Positions 1 to 8,193 are shown, counted from the stretch's first letter. The stretch is 64,000 bases of DNA from Sphaerisporangium sp. TRM90804 (GCF_029846175.1 NZ_JARWAC010000007.1:124001-188000); one strand, 5' to 3'. Notes: generated by a model from the sequence alone, not told the origin. Numbers and translations: made by a program.

Positions 1-87
1 CTCCAGGTGCACGTCCCGCAGGGCGCGCACGGCGCCGAACGACTTGCTCACGCCGGCCAGGGCCAGCACGGGGGTGGGATCGCTCAC
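1..87 (-). CDS. Sugar ABC transporter ATP-binding protein, N-terminal fragment
   Basis: Only the first 29 codons lie in the window; the gene runs off the left edge. The start is a GTG whose complement is at 85-87, preceded by AGGAG. The reading VSDPTPVLALAGVSKSFGAV is the usual opening of a sugar-importer ATPase (RbsA/MglA/XylG type): a short leader, then the beta strand and SKSFG-like segment that precede Walker A. Divergence from a LacI regulator followed by rhamnulokinase suggests a rhamnose importer. That substrate is inference from context, since the catalytic motifs are outside the window. Confidence 0.7.
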   Translation of the reverse strand, partial: MSDPTPVLALAGVSKSFGAVRALRDVHLE

Positions 88-154
88 CTGCCGTCTCCTG
101 ACATCATCCGCGGGTCCCTCGTGTAAAAATCGTTTTAAGGTCTGGTTACCGTGG

Positions 155-184
155 ACCGTAGATGTCACTCAACGCATGCGTCAA
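155..184 (-). promoter_or_regulatory. Putative promoter and operator of the divergent sugar ABC operon
   Basis: On the reverse strand TTGACG (179-184) and TACGGT (155-160) are 18 bp apart, a good sigma-70-type match upstream of the ABC gene start at 87. A perfect 10 bp palindrome, ACGCATGCGT (172-181), overlaps the -35 box and spacer. This is the position and central symmetry expected of a LacI-family operator, so it is the best candidate site for the neighbouring regulator. A second AT-rich half-palindrome, AAAATCGTTTT, lies at about 126-137. Confidence 0.45.
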
Positions 185-278
185 TACCTCCCCCGAAGCC
201 GAAATCGAAGGTTGACACGATTTAACGCAACGGTCAGGGTGGGGGGCCTGTCGCATCTCTCCCCCGCGAGGAACACCC

Positions 279-1346
279 ATGGCGCCATCGGACACCCGCC
301 CCCGTGCCGGTTCGCGGGGTGCGCGGGGTTCGGCGCGGGAGGGCACCCGCGACGGCACTGTGGGCATCAAGCAGGTCGCCGCCGCCGCGGGGGTGTCGGC
401 GGGCACGGTCTCCAACGTGCTGAACCGGCCCGAACGGGTCAGCCCGGCCACCCGGGCGCGGGTGCTGGCGGCCATCGGCGAGCTCGGGTTCGTCCGCAAC
501 GGCTCGGCCTCCAGCCTGCGGGCCGGGCAGGGCCGCACCGTCGGGCTCATGGTGCACGACCTGCTCAACCCGTTCTTCACCAGCCTGGCCGCGGGCGTCG
601 AGGACGTCATGAGCGAGCGCGGGCACGCCGTCATCATGTGCAGCTCGGGCAGCTCCCCCCAGCGCGAGGAGCGCAACCTGCGCATGCTCGCCGAGCAGAA
701 GGTGCGCGGCGTTCTGGTCACCCCGCTGGAGGAGGGCCCCGACCGGCTGCGGCTGCTGCGCGAGCGTGGCATCGCCACCGTCATGCTCGACCACGCGGCC
801 ACCCGCCCCCAGCAGTGCTCGGTGAGCGTCGACGACGTGGCGGGCGGGCAGATGGCGGTGCGGCACCTGCTGGAGCGCGGGGCCCGCGACATCGCCTACG
901 TCAGCGGCCCGCTGTCCATCCGCCAGTGCGCCGACCGGCGGGCCGGCGCGGCCAGGGCCATAGCGTCCGCCGGGTTCGGCGCCCTGCGTGAGGTCACCAT
1001 GGCCGAGATGACGCCGCGCGCCGGGCAGGAGGCCGGCGAGCACCTGCTCGCCGAGCTGCCCGACGCCGTCTTCTGCGCCAACGACCTGCTCGCGATGGGC
1101 GTCCTGCGGGCGCTGCTGCGGCAGGAGGTGCGCGTGCCCGAGCGGGTGCTGCTCATCGGCTACGACGACATCGAGTACGCCACCGCCTCGGCCGTCCCGC
1201 TCAGCTCGGTGCGCCAGCCCACCTACCAGCTCGGCCGCATCGCCGCCACGCAGCTGCTCGACGAGTGCGACGACCCCGGCGGGCACGCCCACCAGCAGAT
1301 CATGTTCCAGCCCGAGCTGGTCGTCCGGGAGTCCACCACCCCGTGA
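279..1346 (+). CDS. LacI-family transcriptional regulator of a rhamnose-type sugar locus
   Basis: A 355-residue protein of normal LacI/PurR layout. After about 28 loose residues comes the helix-turn-helix and hinge helix (GIKQVAAAAGVSAGTVSNVL near residues 29-50, then the TRARVLAAIGELGF stretch). The rest is a periplasmic-binding-protein-like sensor domain (VGLMVHDLLNPFF, then YDDIEYA near residue 300). The ATG at 279 follows GAGGAAC at a good distance. A TTGACA at 212-217 with a weak CAGGGT at 235-240 could be its own promoter. It lies between a divergent sugar ABC transporter and rhamnulokinase, so it probably represses both until a sugar such as L-rhamnose or rhamnulose binds. The effector is inference. 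Confidence 0.9.
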   Translation: MAPSDTRPRAGSRGARGSAREGTRDGTVGIKQVAAAAGVSAGTVSNVLNRPERVSPATRARVLAAIGELGFVRNGSASSLRAGQGRTVGLMVHDLLNPFFTSLAAGVEDVMSERGHAVIMCSSGSSPQREERNLRMLAEQKVRGVLVTPLEEGPDRLRLLRERGIATVMLDHAATRPQQCSVSVDDVAGGQMAVRHLLERGARDIAYVSGPLSIRQCADRRAGAARAIASAGFGALREVTMAEMTPRAGQEAGEHLLAELPDAVFCANDLLAMGVLRALLRQEVRVPERVLLIGYDDIEYATASAVPLSSVRQPTYQLGRIAATQLLDECDDPGGHAHQQIMFQPELVVRESTTP

Positions 1347-1494
1347 CGACCGCCTCCCCCGCCACCCCGCCCGGCGTCCCCCCGCCCCGGCCCACCACCG
1401 CCCGCGACGAGGCCGCCGTCCCCCCGCCCCGGACCGCCGGCACCCGGCGCTCCAGCCCGGCCGCCGCACGTCCCCGCTCCGAAGGTGGTGCCGC

Positions 1495-2916
1495 ATGACC
1501 GCGACGATCGCCGCGATCGACCTCGGAGCGTCCAGCGGACGCCTCATCACCGCGCGCGTCGGCGACGGTTCGCTGCACCTGACCGAGGTCCACCGCTTCG
1601 CCAACCAGCCGGTCGCCGTCGCCGGCAGGCTGCACTGGGACGTGCTCGGCCTGTACCGCGAGATCCTGCACGGCCTGCGCCTGGCCGGGCCCGGCCTCGC
1701 CTCGGTGGGCGTCGACGGCTGGGCCGTCGACTACGGCCTGCTGGACGACGCAGGCCACCTGCTCGGCAACCCCGTCCACTACCGCGACGAGCGCACCGCC
1801 GCGGTGATCGGCGCCGTGCACGACCGCGTCTCCCCCGAACGGCTGTACGCCGTCAACGGCCTGCAGTTCCTGCCGTTCAACACCCTGTACCAGCTCGCCG
1901 CCGAACCGCTGCTCGATCGGGCGGGCACGTTCCTGCTCGTCCCCGACCTGATCTCCTACTGGCTCACCGGCGAGCGCGGCGCCGAGCACACCAACGCCTC
2001 GACCACGGGCCTGTACGACGCCACGGCGCGGGCCTGGTCGCACGAGCTCATGGACGGGCTCGGCCTGCCCCGCGCGATCTTCCCCGGCCTGCGCGCCCCA
2101 GGCGACGCCGCCGGGCGCCTGCTGCCCGAGACCGGCCTGCCCGGCGTGCCGGTGACCGCCGTCGCCTCGCACGACACCGCCTCGGCCGTGGCCGCGGTGC
2201 CCGCCGCCGAAGGCGGCTTCGCCTACATCTCCTGCGGCACGTGGTCCCTGGCGGGGGTGGAGCTGCCCGCGCCGATTCTCGGCGAGCGCAGCCGCGCGGC
2301 CAACTTCACCAACGAGGCCGGCGTCGACGGCACGGTGCGCTACCTGCGCAACGTCATGGGCCTGTGGCTGCTGCAGGAGTCGCTGCGCACCTGGGGCGAG
2401 ACCCACCTCGACGCCCTGCTCCCGGCCGCCGCCGAGGTGCCCGCCCTGCGGTCGGTGGTCGACCCCGACGACCCGGCGTTCCTGCCGCCGGGCGACATGC
2501 CGGCCCGCATCCGCGCCTTCTGCGCCCGCACCGGGCAGCCCGTGCCGGAGTCCCGCGCCGAGGTGGTCCGCTGCGTGATGGACAGCCTGGCCCTGGGCCA
2601 CCGCGCCGCGATCCAACGCGCCGCCGACCTGTCGGGGCTGCCGGTCGAGGTCGTCCACCTGGTCGGCGGCGGCTCACGCAACGCCCTGCTGTGCCAGCTC
2701 ACCGCCGACGCCACCGGCCTGCCCGTCGTCGCCGGCCCCGCCGAGGCCACCGCCCTGGGCAACATCGGCGTCCAGGCCCGCGCCCTAGGCCTGATCGACG
2801 ACCTCCCCGCCCTGCGCGCCCTCGTCGCGGCCACCCAGCCGGTGCGCCGCTACACCCCCGCCGGCCCCGACACCCCCTGGGCCGAGGCCGCCGCACGCGT
2901 CGGCGACCCGCCTTAG
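1495..2916 (+). CDS. rhaB: Rhamnulokinase
   Basis: A FGGY-family carbohydrate kinase of 473 residues, the usual length for RhaB, which phosphorylates L-rhamnulose with ATP in rhamnose catabolism. The N-terminal ATPase lobe opens with AIDLGASSGR (phosphate-1 loop). The substrate segment VDGWAVDYGLLD and HYRDERT follow, then the SHDTASAVAAVP and CGTWSLAG segments typical of rhamnulokinases. The second lobe has the adenosine motif HLVGGGSRNALLCQLTAD near residue 390. The ATG at 1495 is preceded by GAAGG. It lies 148 bp downstream of the LacI regulator, probably in the same transcript. Isomerase and aldolase genes are not visible and may lie beyond the left edge. Confidence 0.88.
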   Translation: MTATIAAIDLGASSGRLITARVGDGSLHLTEVHRFANQPVAVAGRLHWDVLGLYREILHGLRLAGPGLASVGVDGWAVDYGLLDDAGHLLGNPVHYRDERTAAVIGAVHDRVSPERLYAVNGLQFLPFNTLYQLAAEPLLDRAGTFLLVPDLISYWLTGERGAEHTNASTTGLYDATARAWSHELMDGLGLPRAIFPGLRAPGDAAGRLLPETGLPGVPVTAVASHDTASAVAAVPAAEGGFAYISCGTWSLAGVELPAPILGERSRAANFTNEAGVDGTVRYLRNVMGLWLLQESLRTWGETHLDALLPAAAEVPALRSVVDPDDPAFLPPGDMPARIRAFCARTGQPVPESRAEVVRCVMDSLALGHRAAIQRAADLSGLPVEVVHLVGGGSRNALLCQLTADATGLPVVAGPAEATALGNIGVQARALGLIDDLPALRALVAATQPVRRYTPAGPDTPWAEAAARVGDPP

Positions 2917-2921
2917 GGACG

Positions 2922-2944
2922 GGGCGCCCGGCACTAAGGCGCCC
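2922..2944 (+). terminator. Possible hairpin terminator after rhamnulokinase
   Basis: GGGCGCC at 2922-2928 pairs with GGCGCCC at 2938-2944 around a 9-base loop, six bases after the rhaB stop codon. There is no T-run, as is common in very GC-rich genomes. Confidence 0.4.
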
Positions 2945-3082
2945 GGCGCCCGGCGGGCCGGGGGTAAGGCGGGGGGAGGCGCGTTGATAGGGCATCGTGC
3001 CGATGCGGCGGGTGGCGTCTTACGAGGACTCTTGAGTTATCGGCAGGTGAGGGACACCGGCCGACCGACCAGGGAGCACCCG

Positions 3083-3196
3083 ATGATGAGCCACGACATC
3101 CTCCGCGAGGTAGTGAACGACCGCGCGCGCCAGATGCGCCGCGACGCCAAGGCCGCCGTCAAGGCGACCAAAGCCGCCAAGGCCGCCAAGCGGTGA
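3083..3196 (+). CDS. Small basic hypothetical protein (37 aa)
   Basis: Starting at tandem ATG codons (3083 and 3086) preceded by AGGGAG, the frame encodes 37 residues: a short helical start (MMSHDILREVVNDRARQM) followed by a Lys/Ala-rich tail with repeated KAAKA units. Very short, strongly basic proteins of this type occur widely in actinomycetes without assigned function, and I do not assign one. The upstream in-frame ATG at 2984 has no good ribosome site and would add an Arg/Gly-rich leader, so the shorter form is preferred. It stands alone, convergent with the Liv operon. Confidence 0.5.
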   Translation: MMSHDILREVVNDRARQMRRDAKAAVKATKAAKAAKR

Positions 3197-3224
3197 GCCG
3201 GGCGTCACCGCTTCCCCGCCCGCC

Positions 3225-3253
3225 ACGCCCTCGCTCCTTCGGAACGGGGGCGT
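3225..3253. terminator. Possible bidirectional terminator hairpin
   Basis: ACGCCC (3225-3230) pairs with GGGCGT (3248-3253), located between the convergent small gene and livM. It is a weak call based only on symmetry and position. Confidence 0.3.
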
Positions 3254-3265
3254 CTCGCCGTCCGG

Positions 3266-4387
3266 CTACGGCCGGGGCGCGCGGCGCAGGCGGGCGACGG
3301 CGGCGGGGAACAGCCCCCTGGGCAGGAAGAGGACCACGGTGATGAGGACCACCGCGTAGACGGCGTACGACAGGACGCTCGGCGCGTAGCTGGGCATGCC
3401 GGGGGCCGTGCCGATGAGGTTGAGCGCCTGCACCAGGAGCGTGATGGCGGCCGCGCCGACCACCGCGCCCCACACCGTGCCGAGGCCGCCGACCACGGCC
3501 ATGACGATGTACTCGATGGACAGCAGCACGGGGAACGACGACGGGGCGACGTAGCCGGTGTAGTACGCGTAGATGCCGCCCGCCAGCCCGGCGAAGGCCG
3601 CGGACAGGGCGAAGACCACGAGCTTGTACCGGCCCACGGGCACGCCCGAGGACGCCGCCGCCGTCTCGCTCGTGGCCAGGGCGCGCAGCGCGCGGCCCGG
3701 CCGGGAGACGATCACGTTGCGGGTCACCAGCATGACCAGCGCCACCCCGCCCCAGGTCAGGTAGGCGTAGCCGACGGCGCCCGTGAGCTCGAAGGACCCC
3801 CACCCGAACGGCGGGATGGCCTGCAGCCCGATGTCGCCGCCGGTGATCGCCAGGCGGCCCGCCAGCGAGAGCACGATGAGCTGCATGGCGAGCGTCGCGA
3901 ACGCCAGGTGGTGCCCGCGCAGGCGCAGCAGCGGCACGCCGACGACCACCGCGAACGCCGCCGCGACGACCGGGGCCGCCAGCAGTCCGGCGATCGGCGG
4001 GCCGCCGCGCACGGCCAGGATGCCGGCGGTGTAGCCGCCGACCGCGTAGAACGCGCCCTGGCCGAGCGACACCTGCCCGGCGTACCCCATCAGCAGCGAG
4101 ACGCCCACGGTCACCATGGCGGCGAGGCCGAGGAAGATGTACACGGTCAGCGCGCTGTCGTCCAGGACGGCCGGCAGCGCCAGGGTGACCGCGCCCACCA
4201 CGAGGCCGGGCAGCAGGCGCGCCGCCCGGCGCGCGGGCCCGGGCGCCGGGGCGTCCTGCGGGGTGGACGGTGGCGTCACGCGGGCTCCTCCGGGAGGGTC
4301 GTGCGGCAGGTCGCGGGCGGCGGCGGGCGGCCCGCCGGGCCCGTGCGGCCGGGGCCCGGCGTCCTCGCCGGTCGGCGGGGACGTCAT
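3266..4387 (-). CDS. livM: Branched-chain amino acid ABC transporter permease, LivM type
   Basis: An integral membrane permease of the Liv family. It forms the inner-membrane channel with LivH and imports branched-chain amino acids or a related hydrophobic solute. About ten hydrophobic segments are visible from LLPGLVVGAVTLALPAVL onward, with family hallmarks LLMGYAGQVSLGQGAFYAVG and AVVGGLGTVWGAVVGAA. The ATG at 4387 overlaps the livH stop (ATGA), giving 373 residues with a 36-residue Pro/Gly-rich leader. A GTG at 4279 has an almost identical initiation region (GAGGAGCCCGC then A/GTGACG) and would give 337 residues, closer to family length. Either could be used; the leader looks like a duplicated start. 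The gene is translationally coupled to livH. Confidence 0.85.
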   Translation of the reverse strand: MTSPPTGEDAGPRPHGPGGPPAAARDLPHDPPGGARVTPPSTPQDAPAPGPARRAARLLPGLVVGAVTLALPAVLDDSALTVYIFLGLAAMVTVGVSLLMGYAGQVSLGQGAFYAVGGYTAGILAVRGGPPIAGLLAAPVVAAAFAVVVGVPLLRLRGHHLAFATLAMQLIVLSLAGRLAITGGDIGLQAIPPFGWGSFELTGAVGYAYLTWGGVALVMLVTRNVIVSRPGRALRALATSETAAASSGVPVGRYKLVVFALSAAFAGLAGGIYAYYTGYVAPSSFPVLLSIEYIVMAVVGGLGTVWGAVVGAAAITLLVQALNLIGTAPGMPSYAPSVLSYAVYAVVLITVVLFLPRGLFPAAVARLRRAPRP

Positions 4388-5244
4388 GCGGGCTCCTCCA
4401 GGACGCTGGTGCGGCGGGTCGACTGGACGACCATGATGACGAGCATGAGACCGAGCGCGATCTCCAGCTGGTAGGCCGCGTACCCGTATCCGGCGGCCAG
4501 CGACTCGGCGAGACCGAGCAGCAGCGCGCCCACCAGGGCGAGGCCCGCGCGGCCGAGCGAGCCGAACACGGCCGCGGCGAAGCCGTTGACGATGAGCGTG
4601 ACGTCGGTGTCGAACGAGATGGGCCGCAGCGGGGTCACCAGCACCCCGGCCACCCCGCCGAGCAGCCCGCCGAGCACGAACGCCAGCAGGCCCATGCGGG
4701 TGACGTCGATGCCGATCACCCGCGCGGCGTACGGGTTCGACGCGCACGCGGTGAGCGCCTTGCCGAGGTAGGTGCGGCCGAAGAAGGTGGTGAGCAGCGC
4801 GAATGTCACGGCCGTGGCCGCGATGACCAGCAGGTGCTGGCTCTGGACGCCCACCCCCGCCACGCTGACCGAACCGGGCAGGCCGGGGAACGAGCGGGGC
4901 TGGTCGCCCCAGACGACGATCTCCACCGCGTACGCCAGCACGCCGACGCCGAGCGTCACGATGAGGGCCGACTGCGGCGTGGTGCCGCGCCTGCCGATGG
5001 CGAGCAGGCCGGTGAGCAGCCCGGCCACGGCGGCGACCAGCACGGCGGCGCCCTCGCTCAGGCCGTGCGGCAGGCCGGTGCCGAGCAGCCACGACGCGCT
5101 CAGCCCGGCGACGACCGCGAACATGCCCTGGGCGAAGTTCACCACGCCGGTCACCCGGTGGACCGCCACGAGGCCGGCGGCGATCAACGCGAACCCGCAC
5201 CCGACGGCGAGCCCGTTCACGACGTAGGTCAGCAGCTCGCGCAC
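4384..5244 (-). CDS. livH: Branched-chain amino acid ABC transporter permease, LivH type
   Basis: A 286-residue permease with about eight transmembrane segments. It has the LivH signature near its N-terminus (ALIAAGLVAVHRVTGVVNFA, residues about 19-38) and the conserved C-terminal part GFAAAVFGSLGRAGLALVG. It pairs with LivM in the membrane. The start is GTG (5242-5244) with GGAAGGAC upstream. The stop overlaps the livM start by four bases. Just upstream, 5281-5336 holds a degraded copy of this gene's own first ~55 bases. Family assignment is clear; the transported substrate cannot be read from sequence. Confidence 0.88.
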   Translation of the reverse strand: MRELLTYVVNGLAVGCGFALIAAGLVAVHRVTGVVNFAQGMFAVVAGLSASWLLGTGLPHGLSEGAAVLVAAVAGLLTGLLAIGRRGTTPQSALIVTLGVGVLAYAVEIVVWGDQPRSFPGLPGSVSVAGVGVQSQHLLVIAATAVTFALLTTFFGRTYLGKALTACASNPYAARVIGIDVTRMGLLAFVLGGLLGGVAGVLVTPLRPISFDTDVTLIVNGFAAAVFGSLGRAGLALVGALLLGLAESLAAGYGYAAYQLEIALGLMLVIMVVQSTRRTSVLEEPA

Positions 5245-5280
5245 GCCCGCGTCCTTCCGGTCACCGCTCTCGCCCCGAGG

Positions 5281-5336
5281 GCGAGCCCGTTCACGACATG
5301 GGTCGGCTCGCGCACGCCGGCGTCCTTTCCGGTCAC
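5281..5336. repeat. Decayed tandem copy of the livH start
   Basis: 5281-5336 repeats 5207-5265 imperfectly (GCGAGCCCGTTCACGAC, then CTCGCGCACGCC, then GTCC...CCGGTCAC), with one 3-base deletion and several substitutions. It includes a copy of the livH GTG codon and its ribosome site, but the frame is lost. It fills the livF-livH junction. Confidence 0.7.
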
Positions 5337-6028
5337 TTCCGGGTCTCCTCGATGGAACCGCCCAGGTAGGCGCGGGCGACCCGAGGGCTCTCCGCCAGCT
5401 CGGCGCATGGCCCCTCGGCGACGATGCGGCCCGCCTCCAGCACGTAGGCCCGCTCGCAGACGTCGAAGGCGAGGCGGGCGTTCTGCTCGATGAGCAGCAC
5501 GGTGAGGCCGTGCTCGGCGTTGAGTTGGGTGAGGTGGCGGGCCAGGTCGCGGGTGACGATGGGGGCGAGTCCGAGGGACAGCTCGTCCACCACCAGCACG
5601 TCGGGCCGGGACATCAGCGCCCTGCCGAAGGCCACCATCTGCTGCTCGCCCCCGGACAGCACCCCGGCCAGGCGCCGCCGGATCGCCGCGAGCTGGGGAA
5701 GCAGCTCGTACACCTGCGCCGGGTCGCGGCGGCGGGAGCGCCAGCCGCCCAGGCGCAGGTTGTCCTCCACGCTGAGGTCGGGGAAGAGCTGGCGGCCCTC
5801 GGGGATGTGCGCCAGCCTTCCGCCCACCTCGACCGTGCCGGACGCCGGGGTGAGGATCCCCGACAGGGTGTCGGCCAGCGTCGACTTGCCCGCGCCGTTC
5901 GGCCCGAGCAGGGCGACCATCTCCCCGCGCCCGGCCGACAGGCTCACGCCGTCGAGCGCGACGGCCGACCCGTACCGCACGACCAGGTCGGCGATCTCCA
6001 CCACACCGGTGCCCGCGGGGGTGGTCAC
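5333..6028 (-). CDS. livF: Branched-chain amino acid ABC transporter ATPase, LivF type
   Basis: A 231-residue ABC ATPase. Walker A is GPNGAGKST (near residue 42), the signature is LSGGEQQ (near 131), and Walker B is VLVVDELSLGLAP (near 151). The short length and LSLGLAP after Walker B are typical of LivF, the ATPase partner of LivG. The start is GTG at 6026-6028. A 33-base near copy of the livG 3' end overlaps this start. It powers the LivHM importer from the cytoplasm. Confidence 0.88.
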   Translation of the reverse strand: MTTPAGTGVVEIADLVVRYGSAVALDGVSLSAGRGEMVALLGPNGAGKSTLADTLSGILTPASGTVEVGGRLAHIPEGRQLFPDLSVEDNLRLGGWRSRRRDPAQVYELLPQLAAIRRRLAGVLSGGEQQMVAFGRALMSRPDVLVVDELSLGLAPIVTRDLARHLTQLNAEHGLTVLLIEQNARLAFDVCERAYVLEAGRIVAEGPCAELAESPRVARAYLGGSIEETRK

Positions 6029-6057
6029 GAGGCCGCTCCCGGGTAGGCGGGGACCAC
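6025..6057. repeat. Copy of the livG 3' end at the livG-livF junction
   Basis: 6025-6057 matches 6117-6149 with few mismatches (shared GAGGCCGCTCCC then GGTAGGCGG then GACCAC). In translation it would again read ...AYPGAAS-stop, echoing the true LivG ending SAYLGAAS. The offset is 92 bp. Confidence 0.7.
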
Positions 6058-6116
6058 GGGGACGCCCGAGCGGGGGCCCACGCGGCTCCCGGACGGGCGG
6101 AGCCGGGCCTGGGTGT

Positions 6117-6872
6117 TCATGAGGCCGCTCCCAGGTAGGCGGAGACCACCAGGGGGTCGGCGCGGACCTCGGCGGGGGTGCCCTCGGTGATCACCTCGCC
6201 GAGGTTGAGCACGGTGATCCGGTCGGCGAGCCGGGTGACGAACGCGACGTCGTGCTCCACGAGCATGATCGTGAGGCCGCCGGCGCGCAGCTCCTCGATC
6301 AGCGTCGCGAGGGCCTCGCGCTCCGCCGCCCGCAGGCCCGAGGCGGGCTCGTCCAGCAGCAGGAGCCGCGGCCCCGCGCACAGGGCACGCGCCACCTGCA
6401 TCGAGCGCTGCTGCCCGAGCGGCAGCAGGCCCGCCTCGCGGCCGGCCCACTCCGTCAGGCCCACCCGCTCCAGCGCCTCGTCCGCGCGCCGCGCGATCTC
6501 CCGCTCGTCGCGGCGGTGCCGGGGGAGCCGCAGCGCGGCCGCGGCGAAGCCGGCGCGCGTGCGCCCGTGCGCCCCGACCATGACGTTCTCCCTGACCGTC
6601 ATGCCGCGGAACACCCGCGCGCCCTGGAAGGCGATGGAGACGCCGAGGCGCGCGCGCCGGTGCGCCGGGAGGCGCTCGATGCGCTCGGACCCGAGGGAGA
6701 TGGCGCCCCCGTCGGCGGCCAGGTGGCCGGTGATCAGGGAGAACAACGTGGACTTGCCCGCGCCGTTGGGCCCGATCACGCCGCGCACCTCCCCCTCGGC
6801 GATGTCGAGGCTGACCTCCCGCACGGCGTAGACGCCTCCGAAGGAGCGGGACACCCCCTTGACGCTCAGCAA
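6117..6872 (-). CDS. livG: Branched-chain amino acid ABC transporter ATPase, LivG type
   Basis: A 251-residue ABC ATPase with Walker A GPNGAGKST (near residue 36), a Q-loop followed by ARVFRGMTVRENV, and a signature region reading LLPLGQQRSMQVARALC instead of the canonical LSGGQ. The degenerate signature is common in LivG proteins. Walker B is LLLLDEPASGL, and the long insertion before the signature is LivG-like. The chosen start is TTG (6870-6872), which gives LSVKGVSRSFGG at the right place; its ribosome site is weak. It lies 133 bp downstream of the binding-protein gene and 88 bp upstream of livF, in one operon. Confidence 0.87.
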   Translation of the reverse strand: MLSVKGVSRSFGGVYAVREVSLDIAEGEVRGVIGPNGAGKSTLFSLITGHLAADGGAISLGSERIERLPAHRRARLGVSIAFQGARVFRGMTVRENVMVGAHGRTRAGFAAAALRLPRHRRDEREIARRADEALERVGLTEWAGREAGLLPLGQQRSMQVARALCAGPRLLLLDEPASGLRAAEREALATLIEELRAGGLTIMLVEHDVAFVTRLADRITVLNLGEVITEGTPAEVRADPLVVSAYLGAAS

Positions 6873-6904
6873 TTCCTACTCCGTCGGCTCGGGCGGGCCG
6901 CCGC

Positions 6905-6958
6905 GACCCGGGTGGACGAGACGGCCCGGGTGGGCGGGGCGGCCCGGGTACACGTGGC
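6905..6958. repeat. 18 bp tandem repeat in the leader between binding protein and livG
   Basis: Three consecutive 18-base units starting at 6905, 6923 and 6941 share the core G(A/G)CCCGGGT followed by a variable half. They occupy most of the 133 bp gap upstream of livG. Confidence 0.55.
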
Positions 6959-7005
6959 CGGTGCCACGACGGGACAGGCCGGTCGGCGCATCCGCGCTGC
7001 CCGCC

Positions 7006-8193
7006 CTACTCGGCGGAGACGGTCTTGGTGAGCTGCTCCTTGGCCCACTCGGTGGGGACGAACTGGCCGTCCTTGACGGTGTTGACGGAGATGTACTCGG
7101 GCCGCAGCCCGGAGTGGTCGGTGGCCGAGTACCGGAACCGGCCGTTGGGGGTGATCAGGTCCATGTTCTCCAGCGCCTGCCGCACCTTGGCCTTGTCGGT
7201 GCCGCCGGCCTTCCTGATCGCCTCGAACAGCAGCAGGCTGGCGCTGTAACCGTCCTGGGCGAACTGCGGCGGCGGGTAGCCGTACTTCTGCTTGAACGGC
7301 GTGGCCATCTGGTCGATGACCTGCTTCTGCTTGCTGTCGGGCAGATGGTCGCCCACGACGCCGATGGCGCTCTGGACGGTCATGCCCTCGGCGTCCGCGC
7401 CCATCGGCTCCAGCCAGAGCTTGCTGGCCTGCGACCCGGTCAGCAGCAGCGGGACCTTCAACCCCGAGGCGGCGTACTGCTTGCCCGCCGTGACCCCCGG
7501 CGCGCCCGACCCCCAGAAGACCAGGGCCTGCGCGCCCGACTCGCGCACGTGGGTGAAGACGGCGCTGAAGTCGGACGTGGTGGTCTCGTACGGCTCGTCG
7601 GCGACGATGGTGACCCCGTACTTGGCCGCCAGGGCCGTCATCGCGGCGTTGCCGGAGACGGAGTAGGCGCTCTTGGTGTCGTGCGCCACGGCGATCTTGG
7701 TGATGTCCTCCGCCTGCAGGTACTGCAGGTACCGCTCGGCGTACATGCTCGACAGCGCGGGCGTGACGAAGATGTGCGGCTTGATGGGCTCGACCTGCTC
7801 CTGCGCCGGGGCGAGGGAGAGGTAGGGGATCTTCGCGCGCTCGGCCAGCGGCTCGACCGCGAGGGCGGAGTTGGAGAACACCGGCCCGATCAGCGCGTCG
7901 ATCTGCCCCTTGATCTGGTTGAACGCCACGATGCCCTGGTCGGGGGCGGTCTTGTCGTCGCGCTGGACGAGCTCCACCTTGCGCCCGAGCAGCCCGCCCT
8001 GGGCGTTGACCTGCTCGACCGCGAGCTCGACGGCCTTCTTGTCCTCGCTGCCGAGCGGGGTGTAGTTGCCGGTGAGGGAGACGATGAGGCCGACCCTGAT
8101 GGGGCCCGCGCTCCCGCCTTCGGACTCCCCGGCCCCGCCGCATGCCGTCGCCACCAGGGCGAGACAGGCGATCGCTGGGATGAGCTTGCGCAC
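7006..8193 (-). CDS. Branched-chain amino acid-type ABC transporter substrate-binding lipoprotein
   Basis: A type-I periplasmic-binding-fold protein of the LivK class. The N-terminus VRKLIPAIACLALVATACGG is a lipoprotein signal with the lipidated Cys near residue 18. The mature part opens with IRVGLIVSLTGNYTPLGSE and contains NAQGGLLGRKVELVQRDDKT, both typical of Liv ligand receptors. GTG at 8193 is chosen over an upstream in-frame ATG because AGGAGG lies six bases before it and the signal peptide then begins correctly. It is the first gene of the Liv operon and would capture ligand outside the membrane for LivHM. Several paralogous classes bind amides or aromatic acids rather than Leu/Ile/Val, so the ligand is open. 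Confidence 0.88.
   Translation of the reverse strand: MRKLIPAIACLALVATACGGAGESEGGSAGPIRVGLIVSLTGNYTPLGSEDKKAVELAVEQVNAQGGLLGRKVELVQRDDKTAPDQGIVAFNQIKGQIDALIGPVFSNSALAVEPLAERAKIPYLSLAPAQEQVEPIKPHIFVTPALSSMYAERYLQYLQAEDITKIAVAHDTKSAYSVSGNAAMTALAAKYGVTIVADEPYETTTSDFSAVFTHVRESGAQALVFWGSGAPGVTAGKQYAASGLKVPLLLTGSQASKLWLEPMGADAEGMTVQSAIGVVGDHLPDSKQKQVIDQMATPFKQKYGYPPPQFAQDGYSASLLLFEAIRKAGGTDKAKVRQALENMDLITPNGRFRYSATDHSGLRPEYISVNTVKDGQFVPTEWAKEQLTKTVSAE

Noticed and set aside
3266-5200. 644-residue frame spanning livM and livH
   Set aside because: The portion upstream of 4387 is livH in a wrong frame; livH itself has clear motifs in the adjacent frame.
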